From Deltaproteobacteria bacterium (GTDB lineage: Bacteria; Myxococcota_A; Polyangia; Polyangiales; JADJMO01), in assembly GCA_025363655.1 (NCBI GenBank), contig JANYDK010000045.1, positions 1 to 43,172 of the forward strand: a DNA stretch of 43,172 bases, read 5' to 3'. The position numbers and the translations under genes are program-made. The notes below the pieces were generated by a model, which was given only the letters and a program-made list of their open reading frames with translations, searched no databases and was not told where the DNA came from. Below, one piece after another: positions 19,001-25,476 of this stretch. The stretch's first letter is position 1. Each line of letters opens with the position of its first letter.

Positions 19001-19833
19001 GTCTGCGCATCGACGTCGCCCGCACCGGTCTCCTCGTCGACGGCGACGTCGTCCGGCTCGCGCAGGTCTTCTCCAATCTCCTGATCAACGCCGCGAAATA
19101 CACCAATTCCCGGGGAAATATCTCGCTGGTGGCGGCGCGTGAGGAGAGCGAAGTCGTGGTCACCGTGACCGACGACGGCCTCGGCATCGCGCCCGAGCTC
19201 TTGCCGCGCCTCTTCGACATGTTCGTGCAGGACCGGCAGTCGATCGATCGTTCACGCGGTGGCCTCGGCCTCGGTCTCGCGATCGTCCGCAGCTTGGTCG
19301 GCTTGCACGGCGGCAAGGCCTCGGCGAGGAGCGAGGGGCGCGGCCTCGGGAGCGTCTTCGAGGTCCGTTTCCCCGCCGTCGAGCCGCTCGCGGCGAGCGA
19401 CGATCGAGCATCGAGCGAATCGGTGTCGACGACGATCGTCACCCCGGCGCCGCGCCGCGGTCGGATGCTGGTGGTCGACGACAACGTCGATGGGGCCGAG
19501 ATGATGGCGCTCTTTCTCACGACGCTGCGCTTCGACGTCGAGATCGCCACCGATGGAGCAGAAGGCCTCGATGCGGCCTTACGATTTCTCCCCGACGTGG
19601 CCATTCTCGACATCGGTCTACCGACGTTGGACGGCTACGAGCTCGCGCGACGCATTCGCAGCGACGAACGACTCCGCAAGACCCGCCTCGTCGCCGTCAC
19701 CGGCTATGGGCAGGCCTCCGATCGCGCGCAGGCGACCGAGGCCGGCTTCGACGCCCACCTGGTGAAGCCCGTCGATCCGGCGAAGCTGCGAGCCGTGTTG
19801 GTCGACTTGGTCGAATCGCGTCCAGAGGGCTGA
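16051..19833 (+). CDS. Twin hybrid histidine kinase: PAS-GAF-HK-REC-PAS-HK-REC
   Basis: A 1260-residue soluble signalling protein with two complete kinase modules. Order: N-terminal PAS-like sensor (about 20-160; DWSTTPLGPMASWP, then FFYNDAYVEQTLG), GAF-like domain (about 165-320), HisKA with H341 in SNVSHEFRTPL and its HATPase (VGIPEAELPHLF, GSGIGLALV), receiver with D659 in LILTDVMMP, PAS_3 domain (about 745-865; FDWDIAKNELYWSPELYRLLGL), second HisKA with H898 in MLGHELRNPL and HATPase (GLGIAPELLPRLF, GLGLGLAIV), and a C-terminal receiver with D1187 in AILDIGLPTLDGY. No output domain is seen, so phosphate must pass to another protein. No partner regulator is adjacent. Confidence 0.93.
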   Translation: MVGPISKSPRAPSAVPEHIRRKDWSTTPLGPMASWPASLQTVLRLMLSSRYAMWLGWGPELTFFYNDAYVEQTLGSKHPETLGRPFREVWSEVWDTLRPRIDQVLETGEATWDEGLMLFLERDGRAEETYHTFSYSAAPGDAPGEIAGIFCVVIEETERVISERRITLLGAFAERLNAAQTEAEVFFALEQCLAAEARDIPFSATYLFDERGAARQVSSTGLIENDATWPFAEAQAMGAPALVTLDAARVWPKGPWDKPPTNALLVPIANQGHGRIGGIFVAALNPYRPHDQGFPEFVQLLVGQIAAALTNARSLEEEKKRADALAEIDRAKTAFFSNVSHEFRTPLTLMLGPTEDALASPNGALVGENLEIVHRNELRLLKLVNTLLDFSRLESGRATAKYVATDLSALTADLVSAFRSATERAGIELVFASSSSSESIFVDHDMWEKIVFNLLSNALKFTFHGTITVAVRDAGDAVELTVRDTGVGIPEAELPHLFERFHRVENTRARTHEGSGIGLALVSELTRMHGGEVTVRSEVDVGSTFSVRVPKGSAHLPTEKLGDSSPRTSAATGARFYVEEATRWLPAPSPRESSVPASDVAPPGEGPGPERILLADDNADMREYLERLLSPHWSVEAVDNGGSALAAARMRRPTLILTDVMMPVLDGFGLLRALRADPVTAGIPVLLLSARAGEEARVEGIAAGADDYVVKPFAARELVARVAAHLQLTKVRGALTAERERLAIAQSVGNFGIFDWDIAKNELYWSPELYRLLGLEADAIPPSFEAWTERMHPDHRERALSQHREAVEQQKIMREAELQMRLPDGSYRWIRTVQRIFYSDADEAVRVVGAAVDIQSVVHAREVEREQMVRANHERESLLIEARSANRAKDEFLAMLGHELRNPLAPMLTALQVLRVRGIEGGERERTILERQVHHLVRLIDDLLDVSRIARGQVVLQRVRVEIAEVIAKAVEAAAPLMESKEHRLRIDVARTGLLVDGDVVRLAQVFSNLLINAAKYTNSRGNISLVAAREESEVVVTVTDDGLGIAPELLPRLFDMFVQDRQSIDRSRGGLGLGLAIVRSLVGLHGGKASARSEGRGLGSVFEVRFPAVEPLAASDDRASSESVSTTIVTPAPRRGRMLVVDDNVDGAEMMALFLTTLRFDVEIATDGAEGLDAALRFLPDVAILDIGLPTLDGYELARRIRSDERLRKTRLVAVTGYGQASDRAQATEAGFDAHLVKPVDPAKLRAVLVDLVESRPEG

Positions 19834-20077
19834 GCGGTCCGACGGCACTCGCTCCAACTTGAAGGTCGACGGGACGACGCTCTACTGGCTCGAGGGCTTC
19901 TCGCTCCGTCGCGTTCCACTCGCTGGAGGCGATGTCGAGACCCTGGTCGAGGGGAACTCGGTCACTGGCGAGGGAGTGTATCCCGACTACGCCATCACTC
20001 CGGCCTTCGTCTACTTCAGTCACGTGAGCGGCAAAGGCGACGGCATTCGCTATTCCCTTTGGCGAACATCGAAGTAG
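19832..20077 (+). pseudogene. Remnant of a beta-propeller-type protein (C-terminal fragment)
   Basis: The frame from 19832 to the TAG at 20077 reads GTRSNLKVDGTTLYWLEG, then RRVPLAGGDVETLVEG and ITPAFVYFSHVSG. This is the style of bladed propeller repeats in secreted myxobacterial proteins (xVDGTxLYW, VPLxGG). No ATG/GTG with a ribosome site opens it; a TTG at 19859 is the only early start. Upstream the frame enters the kinase gene. I read it as the tail of a truncated gene, possibly cut when the kinase gene was inserted. A genuine 72-residue protein cannot be excluded. Confidence 0.4.
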
Positions 20078-20143
20078 CCGCCGCTCCGCTCCCGCCCCCA
20101 CCTCCGCGATGACGTTGGCCCCTTGCATGCAAAGGCCCACGTC

Positions 20144-20764
20144 ATGGACACCCCGCTCGCACCCGCCATCGTGACCACGGAACCCTCTCACCGCGAGGTG
20201 CTCCCCGTCGAGCCTCCGGCCGTCGAGCCTCCGATGAGCTCACCATCGGCCACGAAGAAGCGCGCGAGCGGGCTCGGCTCGCTCCTCGGTCTCGCCGCCT
20301 TCGGTGCCGTCTCGCTCGCCGCAGCCGCGATCGGTGGCTACGTCAACGCGAAGCCGAAGAACAAGCTCTGGTATCGGATGATTCGCAAGTCGAGCTGGAC
20401 GCCGCCCGATCGCGTCTTCGGGATCGTCTGGCCAGTCCTCTATGGTCTCGGCGCCTACTCTGCGTGGCGCGTCGCCAAGACCGCGCCGTCGGAGGAACGC
20501 ACCGAAGCGCTCGCCTGGTGGGGCGTGCAGATCGTGGCCAACGCCGTGTGGACGCCGCTCTTCTTCGGCGCGCATCGTCCTCGCTGGGCGATGGCCGACC
20601 TCGTCTTCAATACCGTGGCGCTCGGTCGCTACGCGCAGGTCGCCCGCAGGCTCGATCCGGTGGCAGCCGCGCTGGTGCTGCCAAACCTCGGCTGGCTCGG
20701 GTTCGCCGCCAAGCTCAACAGTGACGTCGTGGTGAAGAACGCCAGCATCCGCGGTCGAGCGTGA
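20144..20764 (+). CDS. TspO/MBR family tryptophan-rich sensory protein
   Basis: A 206-residue membrane protein. After a Pro-rich 50-residue N-terminal extension come five predicted transmembrane helices. Family signatures are WYRMIRKSSWTPPDRVFGIVW with VLYGLGAYSAW, then NAVWTPLFFGAHRPRWA and PNLGWLGFAAKLN. TspO proteins bind porphyrins and sterol-like ligands and are linked to stress and tetrapyrrole handling. The N-terminal extension is longer than in the usual 150-160 residue proteins. The ATG at 20144 has AAAGG about 8 bases upstream; an in-frame TTG at 20123 is the alternative. It appears to be a single gene, 139 bases before the polyketide operon. Confidence 0.88.
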   Translation: MDTPLAPAIVTTEPSHREVLPVEPPAVEPPMSSPSATKKRASGLGSLLGLAAFGAVSLAAAAIGGYVNAKPKNKLWYRMIRKSSWTPPDRVFGIVWPVLYGLGAYSAWRVAKTAPSEERTEALAWWGVQIVANAVWTPLFFGAHRPRWAMADLVFNTVALGRYAQVARRLDPVAAALVLPNLGWLGFAAKLNSDVVVKNASIRGRA

Positions 20765-20903
20765 GCCCATCGGCTCGCCGTCACGCCTCGCATCGAGACC
20801 ATTTGCCACGTCGAAGTCGGCGCGGAGATTCCCCGTCCGCGCTGCGTGGCATCACTTCTCGAATGGTCTCGAATGGCACGTGCGGTGCTCTCCGGTCCGG
20901 CCG

Positions 20904-21971
20904 ATGACGGAGCCGCACATCAATCGAATCGCCACGCGTGTTCCGCCGCATGACGTCCACGAAACGTTCGTTCGCTTCGCTCGCACGTTGATCCCCGAGC
21001 CGCGGACGCGCGCGCTCTTCGATCGAATGGCGGCCAAGTCGCAAATCAGGCATCGCTACGCGATTTTCCCGCCAGCGCTCGATCCCGAAGGTGAGGCCGT
21101 CGACGCTACACGGATATACCTCCGGGGTCGGTTTCCGAGCACCGCCACGCGGATGCAGCTCTTCGAGAAGCACGCCCCCGCTCTGGCCGCCGAGGCCGTG
21201 GCGAAGCTCGAGCTCGGCAGCGAGGCCAAGCGCATCACCCACCTGATCGTCACCACCTGCACGGGAATGTACGCACCGGGGCTCGATCTCGACCTCGTCG
21301 CGCGATGCGGTCTCTCGCCCAGCGTCGAGCGCACGATGATTGGATTCATGGGCTGCTACGCGGCACTCAACGCGCTCAAGCTCTCTCGGCACATCGTCCG
21401 CTCGACCCCGGGAGCGCGCGTCCTCGTCGTCAACCTCGAGCTCTGCTCGCTCCATTTGCAGCAGCTTCAACAGCTCGAGCCGCTGCTCTCGTTTCTCGTC
21501 TTCGCGGACGGGTGCGCCGCCAGCCTCGTCAGCGCTGACCCCGTGGGGTTGTCGATGGACCGATTTCACGCCGCGCTGCTGCCCGACACCGGCGACCTCA
21601 TCACCTGGAAGGTGCGCGACAGCGGGTTCGAGATGTTCCTCTCCGGGGGCGTCCCCGCCGCGATCGCGAAGGGTCTCGATGGGGTCGCGACGTCCATTCT
21701 CGACGGCGCGAAGTCCGGATCGATCGAGCGATGGGCGGTTCACCCCGGGGGGCGATCGGTGCTCGACGCCGTCGAGCAGGGGCTCGGGCTCGAAGCTTGG
21801 GCGCTGGAGGCCTCACGGAGCGTGCTCGACGAGTTCGGCAACATGTCCTCGGCGACGGTCATGTTCGTCCTCGCCTCGGTCATGAACCTCGCGAGGCGGG
21901 GCGACCGAGGCTGCGCCATGTCGTTCGGCCCCGGTCTCACCGCCGAAACGATGCTGTTTCGAAAGGCCTGA
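20904..21971 (+). CDS. Type III polyketide synthase (chalcone/alkylresorcinol synthase family)
   Basis: A 355-residue thiolase-fold enzyme that extends an acyl-CoA with malonyl-CoA on a single Cys. The catalytic triad is visible: C151 in GFMGCYAALNALK, H280 in AVHPGGRSVLDAVE, N313 in FGNMSSATVMFVL. Other marks are VTTCTGMYAPGLD and the closing GPGLTAETMLFRK. Bacterial relatives with this plan usually accept long fatty acyl starters and make alkylresorcinols or alkylpyrones. Start chosen at the ATG 20904; a GTG at 20880 is an alternative. It is the first gene of a five-gene operon, followed 7 bases later by a methyltransferase gene. Confidence 0.93.
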   Translation: MTEPHINRIATRVPPHDVHETFVRFARTLIPEPRTRALFDRMAAKSQIRHRYAIFPPALDPEGEAVDATRIYLRGRFPSTATRMQLFEKHAPALAAEAVAKLELGSEAKRITHLIVTTCTGMYAPGLDLDLVARCGLSPSVERTMIGFMGCYAALNALKLSRHIVRSTPGARVLVVNLELCSLHLQQLQQLEPLLSFLVFADGCAASLVSADPVGLSMDRFHAALLPDTGDLITWKVRDSGFEMFLSGGVPAAIAKGLDGVATSILDGAKSGSIERWAVHPGGRSVLDAVEQGLGLEAWALEASRSVLDEFGNMSSATVMFVLASVMNLARRGDRGCAMSFGPGLTAETMLFRKA

Positions 21972-21978
21972 ATCGACG

Positions 21979-22701
21979 ATGATTACCGACTTCGCGCATC
22001 GCTCCTCCGAAGACGAGCTCATGGACACCGAACCCGTCGGCTTCGACGAGTTCGACGCATGTCTGGTCGACCTCGCCAAGGTCAATCGATGGACGCTCGC
22101 CTATCGTCCGACGAAGGGGTTCTTCGATCGCCTTGCCTACCGCCTTCGACGTCTCGGTCGCCCAGTGGAGATCGTCGACGTCGGGAGCGGTCATGGCGAC
22201 ATGCTCCGCGAGATCGACGTCTGGGCGGCTCGGCGGGGCATCGAGGTGCGTCTCACCGGCGTCGACCTCAACCCATGGTCGCGCGCCTCCGCGATCGCGG
22301 CGACGAAGCAGGATCGAGGCATCGAGTGGATCACCGCCGACGCCTTCTCGTACCAGCCGGCGCGCGGCATCGACGTCGTCGTCAGCTCGCTCTTCACGCA
22401 CCACCTCACCGACTCGTTCGTCGTCGAGTTCGTGAAGTGGATGGAGGCGACCGCGAGGCTTGGATGGTTCGTCAACGATCTGCATCGTCATCCGGTGCCC
22501 TACCACTTCTTTCGGTATTTCTCGAAGGTCGCGGGCTTTCATCGCTTCGTGCAGCACGACGGACCGGTGTCGATCGCCCGCGCCTTCTCTCGCAGTGACT
22601 GGACGCGCCTCCTCTCGTCCGCCGACCTCCCCGAGGACGCGGCCACGGTGCGGTGGGAGCTGCCCTTTCGATTCACCGTCGAGCGATTGCGAGCCGAATG
22701 A
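21979..22701 (+). CDS. SAM-dependent methyltransferase of the polyketide operon
   Basis: A 240-residue class I methyltransferase. Motif I is VDVGSGHGDMLREI (about residues 55-68), followed by LTGVDLNPWS (acidic end of strand 2) and ITADAFSY. The mid-region SSLFTHHLTD is typical of small-molecule methyltransferases. Together with a type III PKS and a flavin enzyme it matches the arrangement known for alkylresorcinol/quinone loci such as srsABC of Streptomyces griseus, so it likely methylates the polyketide ring. The substrate atom (C or O) cannot be told. Its stop overlaps the next start (ATGA). Confidence 0.88.
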   Translation: MITDFAHRSSEDELMDTEPVGFDEFDACLVDLAKVNRWTLAYRPTKGFFDRLAYRLRRLGRPVEIVDVGSGHGDMLREIDVWAARRGIEVRLTGVDLNPWSRASAIAATKQDRGIEWITADAFSYQPARGIDVVVSSLFTHHLTDSFVVEFVKWMEATARLGWFVNDLHRHPVPYHFFRYFSKVAGFHRFVQHDGPVSIARAFSRSDWTRLLSSADLPEDAATVRWELPFRFTVERLRAE

Positions 22702-23828
22702 TGGACGCCGTCGTCGTCGGTGGTGGACCGGCAGGTGCCGGATTGGCGACGCAGCTCGCTCGGCGTGGCGCAGCCGTCACGCTCCTCGAGCGAGAAGCGG
22801 GGCCGGTCGACAAGGTGTGTGGCGAGTTCCTTTCGCACGAAGCCGCTCGCTATCTTCGTGAGCTCGGCCTCGAGCCGACCACGCTCGGCGCGGTCCCGAT
22901 ACACACGCTTCGGCTCGCCCATCGTCGAGTCGTCGTCGAGGCCCGATTGCCCTTCGAGGCCTTCAGTTTGTCGCGTCGCGTCCTCGATGAAGCCCTCCTC
23001 GCCCGCGCCAGCTCTGCCGGCGTCGACGTCAGGCGCGGATGCAAAGTCGTGGAGCTCGCACGCCTCGACGAAGGGTGGGGTGCGCGGCCCGCCGTCGGCG
23101 ATTCCGTCTTCGCACGCGCTGCGTTCTTGGCCTCCGGCAAGCACGACGTTCGTGGGCTCCGTCGTCCGCGTGGCCTGCAGAGCGATCTCGTCGCCTTCAA
23201 GATGCATTGGCGACTGACCCATCGACAAGCTCGAGAACTGAATCGTCACGTCGAAATCGTCCTCTTCGACGGGGGCTATCTCGGTTTGGAGCCGATCGAA
23301 GCCGGGCTCGCCAATCTCTGCCTCGTCGTGCGCCGTCACCGCTTGCAGGCATATGGCGGCAGTTGGGAGTCGCTGATCGTCTCCATTCGCGCCGAATGTC
23401 CGCACCTCGACGCCCGCCTCTCCGAGGCCGAGGCATGTTGGGCAAAGCCGCTGGCGTTGGCGACGATTCCCTATGGTCATGTCCAGCTAGGCGACGACGA
23501 CGGGCTCTATCGTCTCGGCGATCAGGCGGCGGTGATCCCTTCGTTCTCCGGCGACGGCGTGGCCATCGCGCTCCACAGCGCCGTCATCGCCGCGTCGACG
23601 TTTCTCGGAGGATCCACCGCCGACGTCTACCAGCGGCGACTCGCGAGAGAGACCCGGAGGCGAGTGCTCTTCGCCACCCTCCTCTCCCAAGCACTGGTGC
23701 GGGCACCCGCCCAGTGGATTCTCGCTGCCGCGGCGCGCGGCTTTCCGCGCTTGATGTCGGCGATCGCCACCGGAACTCGACTTCCGACCTCGGCGCTCGC
23801 TCGCGCCTTGCGGGAGAGTCGCGCATGA
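22698..23828 (+). CDS. FAD-dependent oxidoreductase (geranylgeranyl reductase/hydroxylase-like)
   Basis: A 376-residue flavoprotein. It has the Rossmann fingerprint VVVGGGPAGAGLATQLARRG at residues 5-25 ending in LLERE, a KVCGEFLS segment near 45 typical of the geranylgeranyl-reductase-like branch, and the second FAD motif RLGDQAAVIPSFSGDGVAIAL near 280. In comparable type III PKS operons a flavin monooxygenase oxidises the resorcinol to a hydroxyquinol or quinone; that role is inferred here. Two adjacent ATGs (22698, 22701) could start it. It is translationally coupled to both neighbours. Confidence 0.88.
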   Translation: MMDAVVVGGGPAGAGLATQLARRGAAVTLLEREAGPVDKVCGEFLSHEAARYLRELGLEPTTLGAVPIHTLRLAHRRVVVEARLPFEAFSLSRRVLDEALLARASSAGVDVRRGCKVVELARLDEGWGARPAVGDSVFARAAFLASGKHDVRGLRRPRGLQSDLVAFKMHWRLTHRQARELNRHVEIVLFDGGYLGLEPIEAGLANLCLVVRRHRLQAYGGSWESLIVSIRAECPHLDARLSEAEACWAKPLALATIPYGHVQLGDDDGLYRLGDQAAVIPSFSGDGVAIALHSAVIAASTFLGGSTADVYQRRLARETRRRVLFATLLSQALVRAPAQWILAAAARGFPRLMSAIATGTRLPTSALARALRESRA

Positions 23829-24640
23829 AGCTGGACGCTGCAGGCGATGGCTCGGTCGTCCCCCGCGACCTCCTCCATCGGCGTGATCCGACGCTGATCG
23901 CGCGCCTCTTGCCGGTGATGCGCACGCTCAACCGGCGATATCTCCGGCTCGAGTGCCGAGGCTTCGAGCGCATCGACGACGGCCCCGTGCTCTACGTCGC
24001 GAACCACAACGGTGGAATCGCCGGGCCCGATCTCAGCTGCACACTCGGCACCCTCTGGGAGACGCGCGGACCGGAGGCGCCCCTCTTCGCCTTGGCGCAC
24101 GACTTCGCGATGAAGCAGCTGCGGCCCTTGGGCGCGGTGCTCGAACGGGTCGGCGCGATTCGGGCGACGAAGCAAAACGCGCTGCACGCGCTGCAGGCCG
24201 GCGCACAGGTGCTCGTGTATCCCGGCGGTGATCTCGACGCCTATCGACATTCACGACGTCGCGACGAGATCGTCCTCGGCGATCGCGCGGGCTTCGTGCG
24301 CTTGGCGCAGGAGGCGAAGGTCCCGATCGTTCCCATCGTCGCCCACGGCGCGCACCGCAGCGGCTATGTCTTCTCCGAGGGGAAGCGACTCGCGCGCATG
24401 CTCCGACTCGAGCGATGGGCGCGCCTCGAGCGGTTCCCGCTGGCGCTCGCACTTCCCTGGGGACTGGCGCTCGGACCGTGGATTCCTTATTTGCCACTCC
24501 CGTTCCCTATTCGCCTACGCAAATTACCTCCCATCGTCGCCACGCCGGACGCCGATCCGATGACGATTCAAAGGAAGGTCGGCGCTGCCATGCAAGCTGC
24601 CCTCGACGAGCTCGCCCGCTCCTCACGAGAGGTCGCATGA
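23825..24640 (+). CDS. Lysophospholipid/glycerol acyltransferase-like protein (PlsC-type)
   Basis: A 271-residue acyltransferase. VLYVANHNGGIAGPD carries the catalytic NH with the downstream Asp spaced as in a divergent PlsC branch (not plain HX4D). VGAIRATKQN and QVLVYPGGDLDAYR correspond to blocks II and III, and VPIVPIVAHGAH to block IV. A hydrophobic segment near residues 200-225 (LALALPWGLALGPWIPYLPL) could anchor it. In this operon it might attach an acyl chain to, or supply one for, the polyketide; this is inference. Start ATG overlaps the FAD gene stop. Confidence 0.85.
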   Translation: MKLDAAGDGSVVPRDLLHRRDPTLIARLLPVMRTLNRRYLRLECRGFERIDDGPVLYVANHNGGIAGPDLSCTLGTLWETRGPEAPLFALAHDFAMKQLRPLGAVLERVGAIRATKQNALHALQAGAQVLVYPGGDLDAYRHSRRRDEIVLGDRAGFVRLAQEAKVPIVPIVAHGAHRSGYVFSEGKRLARMLRLERWARLERFPLALALPWGLALGPWIPYLPLPFPIRLRKLPPIVATPDADPMTIQRKVGAAMQAALDELARSSREVA

Positions 24641-25476
24641 CCGACCACGCGTCGGGGCGCGCCGGCCCCATTGCCTATGAGCTTCATGGCCAGAACCACC
24701 CTGGACTGCCGCTACTGCTCATTCGTCCCCTCGGCGGCTCGATGTTCCTCTGGGGGCGGTTTCGCGAGATTCTCGCGGAAAAACGTCGAATCATCTCCTT
24801 CGACTTACGCGGGAGTGGCGCTTCGAGCCCCGACTCGACGTGGATGACCACGCGCGGTCTGGCGGAGGACGGGCTGCGTCTCCTCGATCATCTGGAGGTG
24901 GCCTGCGCCGACGTCTTCGGCATTTCGCTCGGCGGCATGGCGGCCACGTCTCTCGCGCTCCTCGCTCCCCAACGCATCGGGCGACTGTGTCTCGCGTCGA
25001 CCACCGCTCGAGGGCTCGAGGTCTCACGCGTCGGGCTCGTTCGCGAGCTTCGAATGGCGAGCTGCTTCGCGCATCCTCTCTACGACGTCGAGGCGAGCCT
25101 CGTTCGGCGGATTCTCTCGGCGCATTTTCGTTGGAATTGCCCCTCTGAAGTGCGCCGCATCGAGCTGACGTTGCAGGCGCACCCCGCGTCGCGCCGCTCC
25201 CTCCTCCGACATGCGCTCGCGGGCCTGCTCCACGACGTTCGTGGCCAGCTCGGAGACGTGCGCGCGACCACGCTGGTGCTCGCGGGTGAGCTCGACGACC
25301 TCCTCGGCATCGCCCCTTCGCGCGAGCTGGCGGCTGGAATTCCACACGCGCGCTTCGCCACCATCGCCGCCGCGGGGCACGATCTCACGCTCGAACAGCC
25401 GGAAGCGACCGCCTCGCGCGTGCTCGAATTCTTGCGGCCGCGTGAGTCAGAACGCTTCGCCGATGCTCAAGTGTAG
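24637..25476 (+). CDS. Alpha/beta hydrolase
   Basis: A 279-residue alpha/beta-hydrolase. The nucleophile elbow is GISLGG (about residue 98), the acid is Asp in LAGELDDLLG and the His is AAGHDLTLEQP. An oxyanion segment LIRPLGGSMFLW and the DLRGSGAS block sit where expected. It is the last gene of the polyketide operon (ATGA coupling with the acyltransferase). It could act as a thioesterase, lactonase or esterase on the product. The final 30 bases overlap the 3' end of the convergent barrel-protein gene. Confidence 0.88.
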   Translation: MTDHASGRAGPIAYELHGQNHPGLPLLLIRPLGGSMFLWGRFREILAEKRRIISFDLRGSGASSPDSTWMTTRGLAEDGLRLLDHLEVACADVFGISLGGMAATSLALLAPQRIGRLCLASTTARGLEVSRVGLVRELRMASCFAHPLYDVEASLVRRILSAHFRWNCPSEVRRIELTLQAHPASRRSLLRHALAGLLHDVRGQLGDVRATTLVLAGELDDLLGIAPSRELAAGIPHARFATIAAAGHDLTLEQPEATASRVLEFLRPRESERFADAQV

